A stretch of DNA of 64,000 nucleotides from Pseudoxanthomonas yeongjuensis (GTDB lineage Bacteria > Pseudomonadota > Gammaproteobacteria > Xanthomonadales > Xanthomonadaceae): the NCBI RefSeq assembly GCF_010093345.1, contig NZ_PDWT01000005.1, positions 1 through 64,000 of the forward strand, in the 5' to 3' direction. The position numbers were made by a program, and so were the translations under genes. Within the stretch, counting starts at the first letter, position 1; every line of letters begins with the position of its first letter. Shown here in pieces: positions 52,263 to 60,778 of this stretch. Below the pieces are notes generated by a model. It did no database searches and was not told where the DNA came from. It worked only from the letters and a program-made list of their open reading frames with translations.

Positions 52263-52699
52263 GCCTGCGGATCGTCCTGCAGCATCACCGCCGCACGGCC
52301 TTCGGCGAGCAGGGTGCCGGCGTGGCTGATGCGGAAGGCGTATTGCTGGCTGCCCTCGCCTTCGGCCAGCACCTCGGCTTCGCATTCGAGCGCGCCGGAC
52401 AGGTCGTCGATGCGCAGGCAATGCAGCTCCACGCCGCGCAGCGCGACCAGCACTCCCGGCCTGGCGGTTTGGCGGCCTTCGCGCGCGCGCAGGCCGCCAT
52501 GCACGGCCATCGCCTGGGCGCCGTATTCGCACAGGTGCACCGCGCGCAATCGTTCGTGCGAGCGCAGCGGATGGGCGGGATCGCGGTGGCTCGAGGAGCG
52601 CAGGCGGATGCGCTGCGGATCCCAGTCGACGACTTCGCCCCACAGGCACATCGCGCCCTTGTGCGGGATCAGCGCTTCGATTTGATCATGCCCAATCAT
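52259..52699 (-). CDS. Hotdog-fold 3-hydroxyacyl-ACP dehydratase of the pigment cluster
   Basis: The 146-residue cytosolic protein has the FabZ-like start IEALIPHKGAMCLW, with the catalytic-type His in IPHKG, and HLCEYGAQAMAVHGGL near residue 56. It would remove water to make each double bond. The TAG stop is part of the REP arm directly downstream. Confidence 0.85.
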   Translation of the reverse strand: MIGHDQIEALIPHKGAMCLWGEVVDWDPQRIRLRSSSHRDPAHPLRSHERLRAVHLCEYGAQAMAVHGGLRAREGRQTARPGVLVALRGVELHCLRIDDLSGALECEAEVLAEGEGSQQYAFRISHAGTLLAEGRAAVMLQDDPQA

Positions 52700-52729
52700 G
52701 AGAGCTCCAGCTACAGGGGGGCTGACCTT

Positions 52730-52810
52730 GTGGGAGGGGCTTCAGCCCCGACGCCTTATCAGATGACATCGCTTCCCCCGGAAAGCGTCGGGGCTGAAGC
52801 CCCTCCCACA
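52730..52810. repeat. REP hairpin inside the 3' end of the MMPL gene
   Basis: TTGTGGGAGGGGCTTCAGCC at 52729 pairs with its inverted copy GGCTGAAGCCCCTCCCACAA near 52791-52811. The right arm is translated as the last residues of the exporter. Confidence 0.85.
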
Positions 52811-55125
52811 ACAACCGGTTGTCGCGAGATCAACAGCGCCAGCACGAAGTTGGAGAACACGCCGATCGCCACGGTGCTGCCGATCGCGCGCAACACCGGG
52901 ATCGAGGACAGGGCGAGCAGGAAGAACACCAGCAAGGTCATCAGGCTGCACACGATCAGCGCGTGCAGGGTGCGCAGCTGGTCGGCGCGGTCTTCGCCGG
53001 CATGGTCGAAGAACAGCGCGTAATCCAGGCCCAGGCCGGCGGCCAGGATCAACGCGACCAGGTGGAACAGGTTCAGCTCCACCCCGCAGCCGCGCAGGAT
53101 GGCCAGGATCAGCAGCGTGGTCAGCGCCATCGGCAGCAGCACCCGCAACACCCGGCGTGGCGTGCGCAGGGGAATCCAGACGGTGATCACCAGCAGCACC
53201 GCGGCGATGCCGAGCGCGGCCAGCACCCGGCCGCGATACGCGGCAACCAATGATTCCGAAGCCTGTTTCAGGTCCAGCAGCTGTGCGCCGTTGGCGGCGG
53301 CCACGCGCGACACGGCGTTCGGGTCGCGCAAGCCGTTCAACGACACCAGCGCAGTGGCGTGGCCGGGGGAACCGAGCAGCAAGCCGGCGACGCTGGCCGC
53401 CAGCGGCGAGCCCTGCAATCCCGATGCGGTCAATGGCGGCGCGCGCCGGGCCGCCTCGATATCGGCGAGGAACGGATCGAAGGCATCGCCATTGAACGGC
53501 GTCTGCGCGACCACCGCGTCGAGCATGGTGCGCATGCGCTGCGCCGACGGCAGCCTCGCCTGGCGCGCGCGCTGGACCGCGGCGCTGGGCAAGTAGCGCG
53601 CGGCCAGGTCGTAACCGGCGAGCGCTTTTTGTTCGACCAGTCCGTCCAGCGCCGGACGCAACCGCTCCGAAGCCTGCAGCACCTGCTCATTATCCTTGCC
53701 GCTCAACGCGAGGACGTAACGCACGTCGGGCGCACCGAGTTCAGCGCGCAACACTTCGTCGCGCGCCAGCGCATCGGCGGGAACGGGGGTGAGTTTCGAC
53801 AGATCGTTCTGCCAGAACGGACCCGGCGCGAACACCGTCACCGCCAATGCGAGCACCGCGACCACGGCCAGCGACCAGCGCGGGCGCGGCAGGCGGGCGA
53901 TGCCGTTCCACAATTTCGCCAGCAGGCGCGAATCGGCGAAGTCGCGCGGCGCCGGATCGATCAGCGCCGGCAACAGCAGACGCGTGCTCAACGCCGCCGC
54001 GCCAAGGCCGGCGATGGTGAACACCGCCAGTTGCTTGAGTCCATCCACGCCGGAGAACAGGAAGGTGACGTAGGCGATGCAGGTGGAGGCCACGCCGGTG
54101 GCCAGAGTCGGCCACAGCGCGCGCGCGTTGGCCCACGGCGACACACCCGGGCGCTGGTGGCTGAAAAGATGGATCGGATAATCCTGGACCACGCCGATCA
54201 GGGTGAAGCCGAAGGCCACGGTGATGCCGTGCACGCCGTCGAACAGCAACACCACCGCGCCGAGGCCGGCGAGGCCGGCGCTGGCCAGCGGCAACGCACC
54301 GAGGATCGGCATTTTCCAGCTGCGATAAGCGACCCACAGCAGCAGGATCAGGCCGATCGTATCGATCATGCCGATCCACTGCGCCTCGGCCGCGGTGCGG
54401 CCGCCGATCTCGACCGAGAACGCGCCCGGCCCGGTCAGCACCAGTTCGCTTTTCGTTCCCGCCACGACCCTGGCGAAGTCGGCATGGATCGCGTCCACCG
54501 CCGCCTGCTGCCCGGTCGGATCGAAACCCGCCGCGCGGGTCTGCGCGACCAGCAAGGCCTTGTCGTCGGCGCGATCGAACCAGACGTCGTGCAAGCGCTG
54601 CGGCGCGTTCGCCGGTTGCCAGCGCTCTGCCAGCTTCAAGGTTTCCAGGGTGGGATCGGAAGGCAGCAGCGGCTCGACCAGCGCCGCGGCGGGCGAGCCC
54701 AGATCCTGCACGCGCGCCTCGAGTTCTTCGCGCAGGAAGGCTTCATCCAGTGCCTGGGTATCGAAAGTATCGGTGAGCAGGTAACGGTACGGACGCAGGC
54801 GTTCGGGAACCGCGTCGAGGCCGGCATCGCCGCCGTTGGCGACCAGGGCGAATTCGGGACGCGCCGCCAGGGCTTCGCGCAAGGCCTGCGACTGCGCCGC
54901 CAGCGTCTCTGCATCGGCACCGGAGATCGACATCAGCAACAGGCGCGAGCCCGGACCTTCGCCGAGTTCGTCGATCAGCAGTTTCTGCGCCGGCGTTTCC
55001 GCCGCCGGCATGAACTTGCGCAGGTCGCCGCTGAGCTGCAAACGCTGGCCGATCGCCCAGCCCGCCACCGCCAGCAAGGCCAGCCACAGCAAGGCCAGGG
55101 CAAGGCGGCTGCGCCCCGTCAGCAT
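52759..55125 (-). CDS. MMPL/RND-type exporter of the pigment cluster
   Basis: The 788-residue membrane protein has about 12 hydrophobic segments in two halves, each half led by a large periplasmic domain. Core helices include GLILLLWVAYRSWK and VLRVLLPMALTTLLILAIL with GLDYALFFDHAGED. It would move the aryl-polyene lipid towards the outer membrane. ATG at 55125 overlaps the LolA-like stop (TGATG); a GTG at 55149 is possible. The last residues (VVVGGASAPTLSGGSDVI) are read from a REP element, so the natural end was probably earlier. Confidence 0.88.
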   Translation of the reverse strand: MLTGRSRLALALLWLALLAVAGWAIGQRLQLSGDLRKFMPAAETPAQKLLIDELGEGPGSRLLLMSISGADAETLAAQSQALREALAARPEFALVANGGDAGLDAVPERLRPYRYLLTDTFDTQALDEAFLREELEARVQDLGSPAAALVEPLLPSDPTLETLKLAERWQPANAPQRLHDVWFDRADDKALLVAQTRAAGFDPTGQQAAVDAIHADFARVVAGTKSELVLTGPGAFSVEIGGRTAAEAQWIGMIDTIGLILLLWVAYRSWKMPILGALPLASAGLAGLGAVVLLFDGVHGITVAFGFTLIGVVQDYPIHLFSHQRPGVSPWANARALWPTLATGVASTCIAYVTFLFSGVDGLKQLAVFTIAGLGAAALSTRLLLPALIDPAPRDFADSRLLAKLWNGIARLPRPRWSLAVVAVLALAVTVFAPGPFWQNDLSKLTPVPADALARDEVLRAELGAPDVRYVLALSGKDNEQVLQASERLRPALDGLVEQKALAGYDLAARYLPSAAVQRARQARLPSAQRMRTMLDAVVAQTPFNGDAFDPFLADIEAARRAPPLTASGLQGSPLAASVAGLLLGSPGHATALVSLNGLRDPNAVSRVAAANGAQLLDLKQASESLVAAYRGRVLAALGIAAVLLVITVWIPLRTPRRVLRVLLPMALTTLLILAILRGCGVELNLFHLVALILAAGLGLDYALFFDHAGEDRADQLRTLHALIVCSLMTLLVFFLLALSSIPVLRAIGSTVAIGVFSNFVLALLISRQPVVVGGASAPTLSGGSDVI

Positions 55126-55838
55126 CAGTGCGCGCTGCCCGCGCGGCACAACACCGCCAATGCCTCGGTCGTGCTGGTGCCGGCAGCCTCATGCGCGGCG
55201 CCGGCCAGCAGGGTGCGTTGCAGGTCGCCTCTGGCCGGACGCGTCTCGATGCAGCGCAGTTCGGCGCCGTGCCCGTACAGGGTGATGTCGCGCACGCTGC
55301 CCTGCAGTTTCGCGTCCTTCGGCGTCAGCGACAGCGTCCACTGTTGGCGCGTGCCCTGCGGCGCGAGCCGGTAATGCTTTTCCAGCGACACACGATCGCC
55401 GGACAACAGCGCGCCGAAGCTGGCCTGCAGTCCGGCCAGTTCGGGAACGCGCGCCAATGAAAATTTCCGCGGCGCCTTGCCGGCACGGACGATGGTCGCT
55501 TCGCCATTGCGCAAGGTGGTGGTCTCCGCATACGGCGAACGCACTTCGCGGACCAGGCTGTCGTTGTCGGGACGCTGGTATTCGCCTTCGATCCGCAGCG
55601 GCGCCTTCAGCAGCGGCGAACCGCGCAGCTCCACGAACGCGGTGCGCACCGGCGCCGGACGCGCCAACGCGCGCAGGATCCAGCCCGCATCGACTTGCTG
55701 CGTCGCGGCTTGCTGAGCGACGCCGGGCTCAGGCGCCGCGGCGCAAGGCAGTGCGGCGCTGCACAGCAGCGTCAGCATCGGCATGATCGATCGCCACGAT
55801 GCACGGCGGGTCGGTCGCCGTCGGCGTGCTGCCTTCAT
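55125..55838 (-). CDS. LolA-like periplasmic lipid carrier of the pigment cluster
   Basis: The protein is about 237 residues, with a basic N-terminus and signal sequence (MLTLLCSAALPCAA) and a LolA-like half-barrel with RTAFVELRGSPLLKAPLRIEGEY and a final strand region near GSVRDITLYG. It probably carries the pigment lipid across the periplasm. The start is uncertain: ATG at 55838 overlaps the acyltransferase gene by 110 bases, while ATG at 55784 gives a shorter n-region. It is translationally coupled to the exporter. Confidence 0.8.
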   Translation of the reverse strand: MKAARRRRPTRRASWRSIMPMLTLLCSAALPCAAAPEPGVAQQAATQQVDAGWILRALARPAPVRTAFVELRGSPLLKAPLRIEGEYQRPDNDSLVREVRSPYAETTTLRNGEATIVRAGKAPRKFSLARVPELAGLQASFGALLSGDRVSLEKHYRLAPQGTRQQWTLSLTPKDAKLQGSVRDITLYGHGAELRCIETRPARGDLQRTLLAGAAHEAAGTSTTEALAVLCRAGSAH

Positions 55839-56736
55839 CTTCACCACCCCAGAAATCATAGAAATTGAACCAGTTGTAAGGCGCGTCGCGGACGTGATGC
55901 TCCAGCCTGGCGGCATAACGCTGGATAAGCGCGTGCACGGCCTGGGCGCGCTGTTGCCGCGGCACGGCGATGCCGTCGCTGAAAGGCTCGAACTGCAGGT
56001 CGTAGCGGTTGCCGCCGCGGTACAGGCCGAAAGCCAGCACCACCGGCACTTTCAGCGCGGCGGCGACCAGCCATGGCGCGGTCGGGAAAGGTGCATCACG
56101 GCCCATGAACGGGATATTCAATGCCGGTTCGCCGGCGCGCGCGCGATCCACCAGCAACGCGACCAGCGCGCCGTCGTCGGTGGCCTGCTTGATCGCCATG
56201 ACGATCGAGGGGCCATCCTGTCCCGCATCGATCACGCCGGCGGCGATTTCCGGATTCAACGCGTCCAGCAACTGGGTCATCGCCGGGTTGTGGGCCTTGT
56301 CCAGGACCACGCGGATCCGGTAGTCGGGCTGCTGCTCGGCCAGCACCCGCAGCACTTCGAAGCTGCCCAGGTGCGAGCCGAACAACAATGCGCCCTGGCC
56401 CCGGTCCAGCGCTTCGATCAGTGGCGTCAGACCGGCGACGCGCACGTCGAAACCGGCGAAGCGCCCGCCGAGCAGGAACACGCGGTCGAGGATGGTCGCA
56501 GCGAAGGTGTGGATGTGCCGCGCCACCGACCGCAGGCCGACTTCGCGGCCCAGCGCCCGTGCCAGATAACGGCGCGAGGCACGGCGCTCGGGGCCGCGCA
56601 CCAGCAGGAAATACAGGGTGATCGGATACAGGAAGGCGCGGCCCAGGCGTCGCCCGCCATGACGGGCGATGCCGCGGATCAACCAGATCGCGAAGCGGCC
56701 GCCGCCTTCCGGTCGCTGCTTCCAGTTCGCACTCAT
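55729..56736 (-). CDS. Lipid-A-type (HtrB/LpxL-like) acyltransferase of the pigment cluster
   Basis: The 335-residue membrane-associated enzyme has the H-x4-E box GSHLGSFEVL near residue 130, with LLVDRARAGEPALNIPFMG near 205 and the end YNWFNFYDFW. It probably transfers an acyl group, perhaps the polyene itself, to a glycerol or sugar lipid. ATG at 56736 is chosen. The final ~38 residues after FWGGEDEG overlap the LolA-like gene. Confidence 0.88.
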   Translation of the reverse strand: MSANWKQRPEGGGRFAIWLIRGIARHGGRRLGRAFLYPITLYFLLVRGPERRASRRYLARALGREVGLRSVARHIHTFAATILDRVFLLGGRFAGFDVRVAGLTPLIEALDRGQGALLFGSHLGSFEVLRVLAEQQPDYRIRVVLDKAHNPAMTQLLDALNPEIAAGVIDAGQDGPSIVMAIKQATDDGALVALLVDRARAGEPALNIPFMGRDAPFPTAPWLVAAALKVPVVLAFGLYRGGNRYDLQFEPFSDGIAVPRQQRAQAVHALIQRYAARLEHHVRDAPYNWFNFYDFWGGEDEGSTPTATDPPCIVAIDHADADAAVQRRTALRRGA

Positions 56737-56749
56737 GGCCTGTTCGCGC

Positions 56750-57043
56750 TCATGGCGTGGCCGACGGCCCGGCGACGATCTCGCCGCTGGCCAGCAGCTC
56801 GTCGCCACGCAGCACGCGGAAACGCCAGCGCGGCGCCTGTCCTTGCAAGTCCACCGATACGAGTTGTCCAGGCAACAGCGGCTTGAGGAATTTGATCTGC
56901 GGCAGGCGCAGGGGAGGCAACGCGCCATGCATCGCTTCGATGGCATCGACGACGCGATCCAGCACGACCACGCCCGGCACGATCGGCCGGCCCGGGAAAT
57001 GTCCCGCCAGGCTCGGATGGTCCGCTGGGATGATGAACTGCAT
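56750..57043 (-). CDS. Second hotdog-fold dehydratase of the pigment cluster
   Basis: The 97-residue protein has HPSLAGHFPGRPIVPGVVVLD near residues 9-29, the FabA/FabZ active-site helix start, followed by LPQIKFLKPLLPGQ. It is short, like ApeI-type dehydratases. It overlaps nothing but lies 13 bases from the acyltransferase start, so it belongs to the same operon. Confidence 0.88.
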   Translation of the reverse strand: MQFIIPADHPSLAGHFPGRPIVPGVVVLDRVVDAIEAMHGALPPLRLPQIKFLKPLLPGQLVSVDLQGQAPRWRFRVLRGDELLASGEIVAGPSATP

Positions 57044-57147
57044 GCTGCTGGTATTCCTGCCCGGGCGAACGCGATTCCCTGCCGCCTAGGATACCGGAGC
57101 GCCCGTCGTGGCAGGCCGGGCCGTGGTTTCAGACATCCTGCCGCCAG

Positions 57148-57894
57148 TCAGCGCATCAACCGGCTCCAGAAGCCCGGCCCCAGCCGCGCCATCTGTTGCA
57201 GGAACTGGAGGAAATTGCGGTACGGCCGCTGCGGGAACAGACGCTTGCGCCACAGGTACTCGCCGCAGAAAAGCGCGGCGACGATGCCGTAGTTGAGGAA
57301 ATTGGCCACCCACGACCACTGCTCATCCGACACCGTCAGCGGCGGCCGGTAGCCGAATTGCGCCAGCATGCCGCCGGGGACCGCGCACAGCGCCAGCAGC
57401 AGGTTGACCAACGCCAGCACCGCCAGCAGTACAGCCCACACCGCGGTCAAGCGACGGGTATAGCGGTAAAGGTCGGGCGTCATCGGCAGGCCGGCCTGGG
57501 CGTTCAGCGCTTCCACTATCCGCGTGATCAGCGGCACCCGTCCCGGCCGCAGCGTGCGCCCGAAGAACCAGCCGACCAGGCCAAGGAACAGCATCGGCGG
57601 CAGCAGTAACGGCAATAACGCGTAGCGCGAAAGCGAGATCCACCACAGGACAAGCAGAGACGATGCCAGCAGCAGCAATGCCCATGGGCGGCGTTCCAGC
57701 AACGGGCCCAGCAGCAGCAACAGGACCAGGTCGGCCATGGCCACCGCCGCCCACGCACCGTCGCCACGCGCGCCGGCCAGGTGCGCAAGCAACGGATAGG
57801 CCAGCGCCAGCGCCACCCGCAGGCCCATCAGCAACGCCGGTGGGGCCGCGCGCGCCGGGATCGCCGGCTCAGCCGGCCTTGCTGGTTTCGACAT
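57148..57894 (-). CDS. Multipass membrane protein of the pigment cluster
   Basis: The 248-residue protein has six or so hydrophobic segments (first near residue 22, LRVALALAYPLLAHL; later AVWAVLLAVLALVNLLLAL near 135) and a basic, aromatic C-terminus (YLWRKRLFPQRPYRNFLQFLQQM). Similar COG4648-type proteins occur in aryl-polyene clusters with no fixed function. Its start overlaps the ACP gene by 26 bases. Confidence 0.8.
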   Translation of the reverse strand: MSKPARPAEPAIPARAAPPALLMGLRVALALAYPLLAHLAGARGDGAWAAVAMADLVLLLLLGPLLERRPWALLLLASSLLVLWWISLSRYALLPLLLPPMLFLGLVGWFFGRTLRPGRVPLITRIVEALNAQAGLPMTPDLYRYTRRLTAVWAVLLAVLALVNLLLALCAVPGGMLAQFGYRPPLTVSDEQWSWVANFLNYGIVAALFCGEYLWRKRLFPQRPYRNFLQFLQQMARLGPGFWSRLMR

Positions 57895-58138
57895 GCGCCG
57901 ACAGCGCGCGCAGCGAGGCGAAGATGCGGCGGTTCTCGTCGTTGTCCGAGCGCAACTGGAAACCGTAGTGCTTGCTGATCGCCAGCGCCAGTTCCAGCGC
58001 ATCGATCGAATCCAGGCCCAGTCCGCTATTGAACAGCGGCGCCTCGGGGTCGATCGCGCCGGCCTCGACGTCTTCCAGGTTCAGGCTTTCGACCAGCAAT
58101 TGCGCGAGTTCGCGTTCGGCGGCGGTTTGCGGGGACAT
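57869..58138 (-). CDS. Acyl carrier protein of the pigment cluster
   Basis: The 89-residue acidic ACP carries the phosphopantetheine Ser44 in GLGLDSIDALEL. It would carry the hydroxybenzoyl starter or the growing chain. Start is MSPQTAAERE at 58138. Xanthomonadin clusters usually have two carriers; no second one is seen here. Confidence 0.93.
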   Translation of the reverse strand: MSPQTAAERELAQLLVESLNLEDVEAGAIDPEAPLFNSGLGLDSIDALELALAISKHYGFQLRSDNDENRRIFASLRALSAHVETSKAG

Positions 58139-58240
58139 CCGGTGGTTTCCATGGGTGGCAGGGGCGACACGATCCGGTATCGGCGTCGCCTTGGCAACCG
58201 GCGCCCGCGAGCGCCGCGTTATCATGGGCCTCTGTTCCCG

Positions 58241-59683
58241 ATGAACGCCGACCATGGTTTTGCCAGGATGACCGAAGCCGATCCCGCCAGCGCCCAGCCC
58301 CGCATGGAGACGCCGGCCGCGGAGTCGGTGGTCGCGATGGCGAAGGATGCGATGGCGGTCGACGTACTGGTGATCGGCGGCGGTCCCGCCGGTACGACCG
58401 CGGCCACTCTGCTGGCGCGCAAGGGCTGGAAGGTGGTGTTGCTGGAAAAAGGCACGCACCCGCGCTTCCACATCGGCGAATCGCTGTTGCCGATGAACCT
58501 GCCGATCCTCGAGCGCCTGGGGGTGCTGGAGCAGGTGCGCGGGATCGGCGTGTTCAAGCCCGGCGCGGATTTCCCGCTGCAGGGCGACGCCAGCAGCGTC
58601 AACGTGTTCCGCTTCGAGCGCGCCCTCAACCCCAGGTTCCCGCATGCCTACCAGGTCAAGCGCGAGGAATTCGACCTGCTGCTGTTCCGCAATGCGGTGG
58701 AGAACGGCGTGGACGCGCGGATGCAGGTAGCGGTGGAGAAGGTCGAGTTCGGCGCCGACGGCCGTCCCGGCACGGTGCACGCGCGCGGCGCCGAGGGCGA
58801 AGCCCTGGCGTTCGCCCCGCGCTACCTGGTCGATGCCAGTGGCCGCGACACCTTCCTCGGCGGCAGGCTGAAACTGAAGAAGAAGAACGCGCTGCACCAG
58901 TCGGCGGCGATCTTCAGCCATTTCCGCGGCGTCGCCCGCCGCGAAGGTCCGGACGCGGGCAACATCACCGTCGAGCGTTTCGCCCATGGCTGGATGTGGC
59001 TGATCCCGCTGCGCGACGACGTCATGAGCGTCGGCGCGGTGTGCTTCCCGGAATACCTCAAACAACGCCGCGGCGACAATGAGGCCCGCTCCAATGAAGC
59101 ATTCCTGCTGCAGACCCTGCAGGGAACGCCATCGGTGTGGACGCGCATGCAACAGGCCGAACGCGTGGCCCCGGTCCACGTCACCGGCAACTATTCCTAT
59201 ACCTGCGCGCGGATGACCGGGCCGGGCTGGGTGATGGTCGGCGATGCGTACGCATTCATCGATCCGGTGTTCTCGTCCGGCGTATACCTGGGCATGAACA
59301 GCGCCGAGCATGCGGTGGAAGTGGTCGACGGCGCGCTGCGCGACCCTTCCAGCGAGACACGCCTGCAGCGGGCCATGGAAAAGCGCCTGAAGCGCGGGCT
59401 GAAGCATTTCTCCTGGTTCATCTACCGCTTCAACACGCCGGTCATGGAGCGCCTGTTCGCGAATCCGCGCAACACCTTCCAGGTCGAACAGGCGGTGATC
59501 TCGATGCTCGCCGGCGACGTGTTCGACAACAAGCCGGTGTTGCGCCGGCTGCGCCTGTTCCGGCTGATCTACGCATTCAATGCGCTGCAGCTGGCGCCGC
59601 GCGCGTTGCGCGGCTGGCTGCGCAGGAAACGCCAGGTCGGCGAAACCTTTGGCGGCGACACCCTCCAGGAAGGCAACCCATGA
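58241..59683 (+). CDS. FAD-dependent halogenase (tryptophan-halogenase family), probable pigment brominase
   Basis: The protein is about 480 residues, with the FAD-binding VLVIGGGPAGTTAATLLARK near residue 40 and GESLLPMNLPILERLG after it. WMWLIP at residues 251-256 is the WxWxIP motif of flavin-dependent halogenases, and GDAYAFIDPVFSSG binds FAD. It would brominate the aryl head of xanthomonadin. The start could also be the ATG at 58268. Stop and next start overlap (ATGA). Confidence 0.88.
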   Translation: MNADHGFARMTEADPASAQPRMETPAAESVVAMAKDAMAVDVLVIGGGPAGTTAATLLARKGWKVVLLEKGTHPRFHIGESLLPMNLPILERLGVLEQVRGIGVFKPGADFPLQGDASSVNVFRFERALNPRFPHAYQVKREEFDLLLFRNAVENGVDARMQVAVEKVEFGADGRPGTVHARGAEGEALAFAPRYLVDASGRDTFLGGRLKLKKKNALHQSAAIFSHFRGVARREGPDAGNITVERFAHGWMWLIPLRDDVMSVGAVCFPEYLKQRRGDNEARSNEAFLLQTLQGTPSVWTRMQQAERVAPVHVTGNYSYTCARMTGPGWVMVGDAYAFIDPVFSSGVYLGMNSAEHAVEVVDGALRDPSSETRLQRAMEKRLKRGLKHFSWFIYRFNTPVMERLFANPRNTFQVEQAVISMLAGDVFDNKPVLRRLRLFRLIYAFNALQLAPRALRGWLRRKRQVGETFGGDTLQEGNP

Positions 59684-60690
59684 GTCGGCCGATGAGTTCA
59701 CCACTATCCGCGGCCGCGCCGCACGCGCGCCTGGACGTGGACTACGTGCAGGCGGATTCGCCGGAGACACTGCTGCGCGGCGATGACGTGCTGGCGGTGC
59801 TGGGCTTCGGTAACGACGCCCCGCGCGTCGACGACCCGCGTTACCTGCGCGTGCCCTTGCAGCCGTATGGCACGACGCCATTCGAGATCTGGCGCACCCG
59901 CTCGCCGGTCGCCCATGGCCGCGAAGGCGACATCGCCTGGGCCACCGACGGACAGCTTTCGTTCGGTGCGATCGAGATCGATGAACGCGAGATCGGCATC
60001 GATGCCGCCGCCGAGAAGGCCTATTCCCGGCTGCTCGCCTTCGTCGGCCGCAGCGCCACGCCGCGGTTGTTGCGGATCTGGAATTACCTGGATGCCATCA
60101 CCCTGGGCGACGGCGATGCCGAACGCTATCGCCAGTTCTGCGTCGGCCGCGCACGCGGGATGGGCGATTTCGACGCCACCACCTTGCCGGCGGCGACCGC
60201 GATCGGCCGTTGCGACGACGAACGCGTGATCCAGGTCTACTGGCTTTCCGCGCGCGAGGCCGGCACGCCGGTGGAGAACCCGCGCCAGGTCAGCGCCTAC
60301 CACTATCCCCGCCAGTACGGCCGCCAGTCGCCCAGCTTCGCCCGGGCGATGCTGCCGCCACCGGGCGGCAACATGCCGCTGCTGCTCTCGGGCACGGCCA
60401 GCGTGGTCGGCCACGCCTCGCAGCATGCCGGCCAACTGCAGGCGCAGATCGAGGAAACCCTGGCCAATTTCGATGCCCTGCTGGGCGCGGCGCGACAGCG
60501 CGCGCCTTCCCTGCCGGCGCAATTCGGCCCGGGCACGCGGTTGAAGGTCTATGTGCGCGATGAAAGCGATCTGCCGACCGTGGCCGAGGCCCTGGACCAG
60601 CGCTTCGGCGACCGCGTCCCGCGGATACTCCTGCATGCGGCGATCTGCCGCCGCGAACTGAGCATGGAAATCGACGGCGTCCACGGTTGA
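59680..60690 (+). CDS. xanB2: XanB2-type chorismatase (3-/4-hydroxybenzoate synthase)
   Basis: The 336-residue cytosolic enzyme of the FkbO/Hyg5/XanB2 chorismatase family turns chorismate into 3- and 4-hydroxybenzoate; in Xanthomonas these feed xanthomonadin and ubiquinone synthesis. Family-typical parts are RIWNYLDAIT near residue 123, RYRQFCVGRARGM near 143, PRQVSAYHYPRQYG near 200 and FARAMLPP near 217. It overlaps the halogenase stop by four bases, so the two are co-translated. Confidence 0.92.
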   Translation: MSRPMSSPLSAAAPHARLDVDYVQADSPETLLRGDDVLAVLGFGNDAPRVDDPRYLRVPLQPYGTTPFEIWRTRSPVAHGREGDIAWATDGQLSFGAIEIDEREIGIDAAAEKAYSRLLAFVGRSATPRLLRIWNYLDAITLGDGDAERYRQFCVGRARGMGDFDATTLPAATAIGRCDDERVIQVYWLSAREAGTPVENPRQVSAYHYPRQYGRQSPSFARAMLPPPGGNMPLLLSGTASVVGHASQHAGQLQAQIEETLANFDALLGAARQRAPSLPAQFGPGTRLKVYVRDESDLPTVAEALDQRFGDRVPRILLHAAICRRELSMEIDGVHG

Positions 60691-60702
60691 TCCCGAAGCG
60701 AG

Positions 60703-60778
60703 CGTAGGAGCGCCCCTTGGGCGCGATGCCTTTCGACCAGATCGCGCAAGAGCATCGCGGGCAAGGCCCGCTCCTACG
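60703..60778. repeat. Composite REP with unlike arms
   Basis: GTAGGAGCGCCCCTTGGGCG at the left and GGGCAAGGCCCGCTCCTACG at the right repeat the same unlike pairing as at 52181. The right arm contains the TAG stop of the ligase gene. Confidence 0.82.

Noticed and set aside
59137-60690. 517-codon version of the chorismatase
   Set aside because: The upstream part is the halogenase gene read in another frame. The ATG at 59680 overlaps the halogenase stop and gives the family length.
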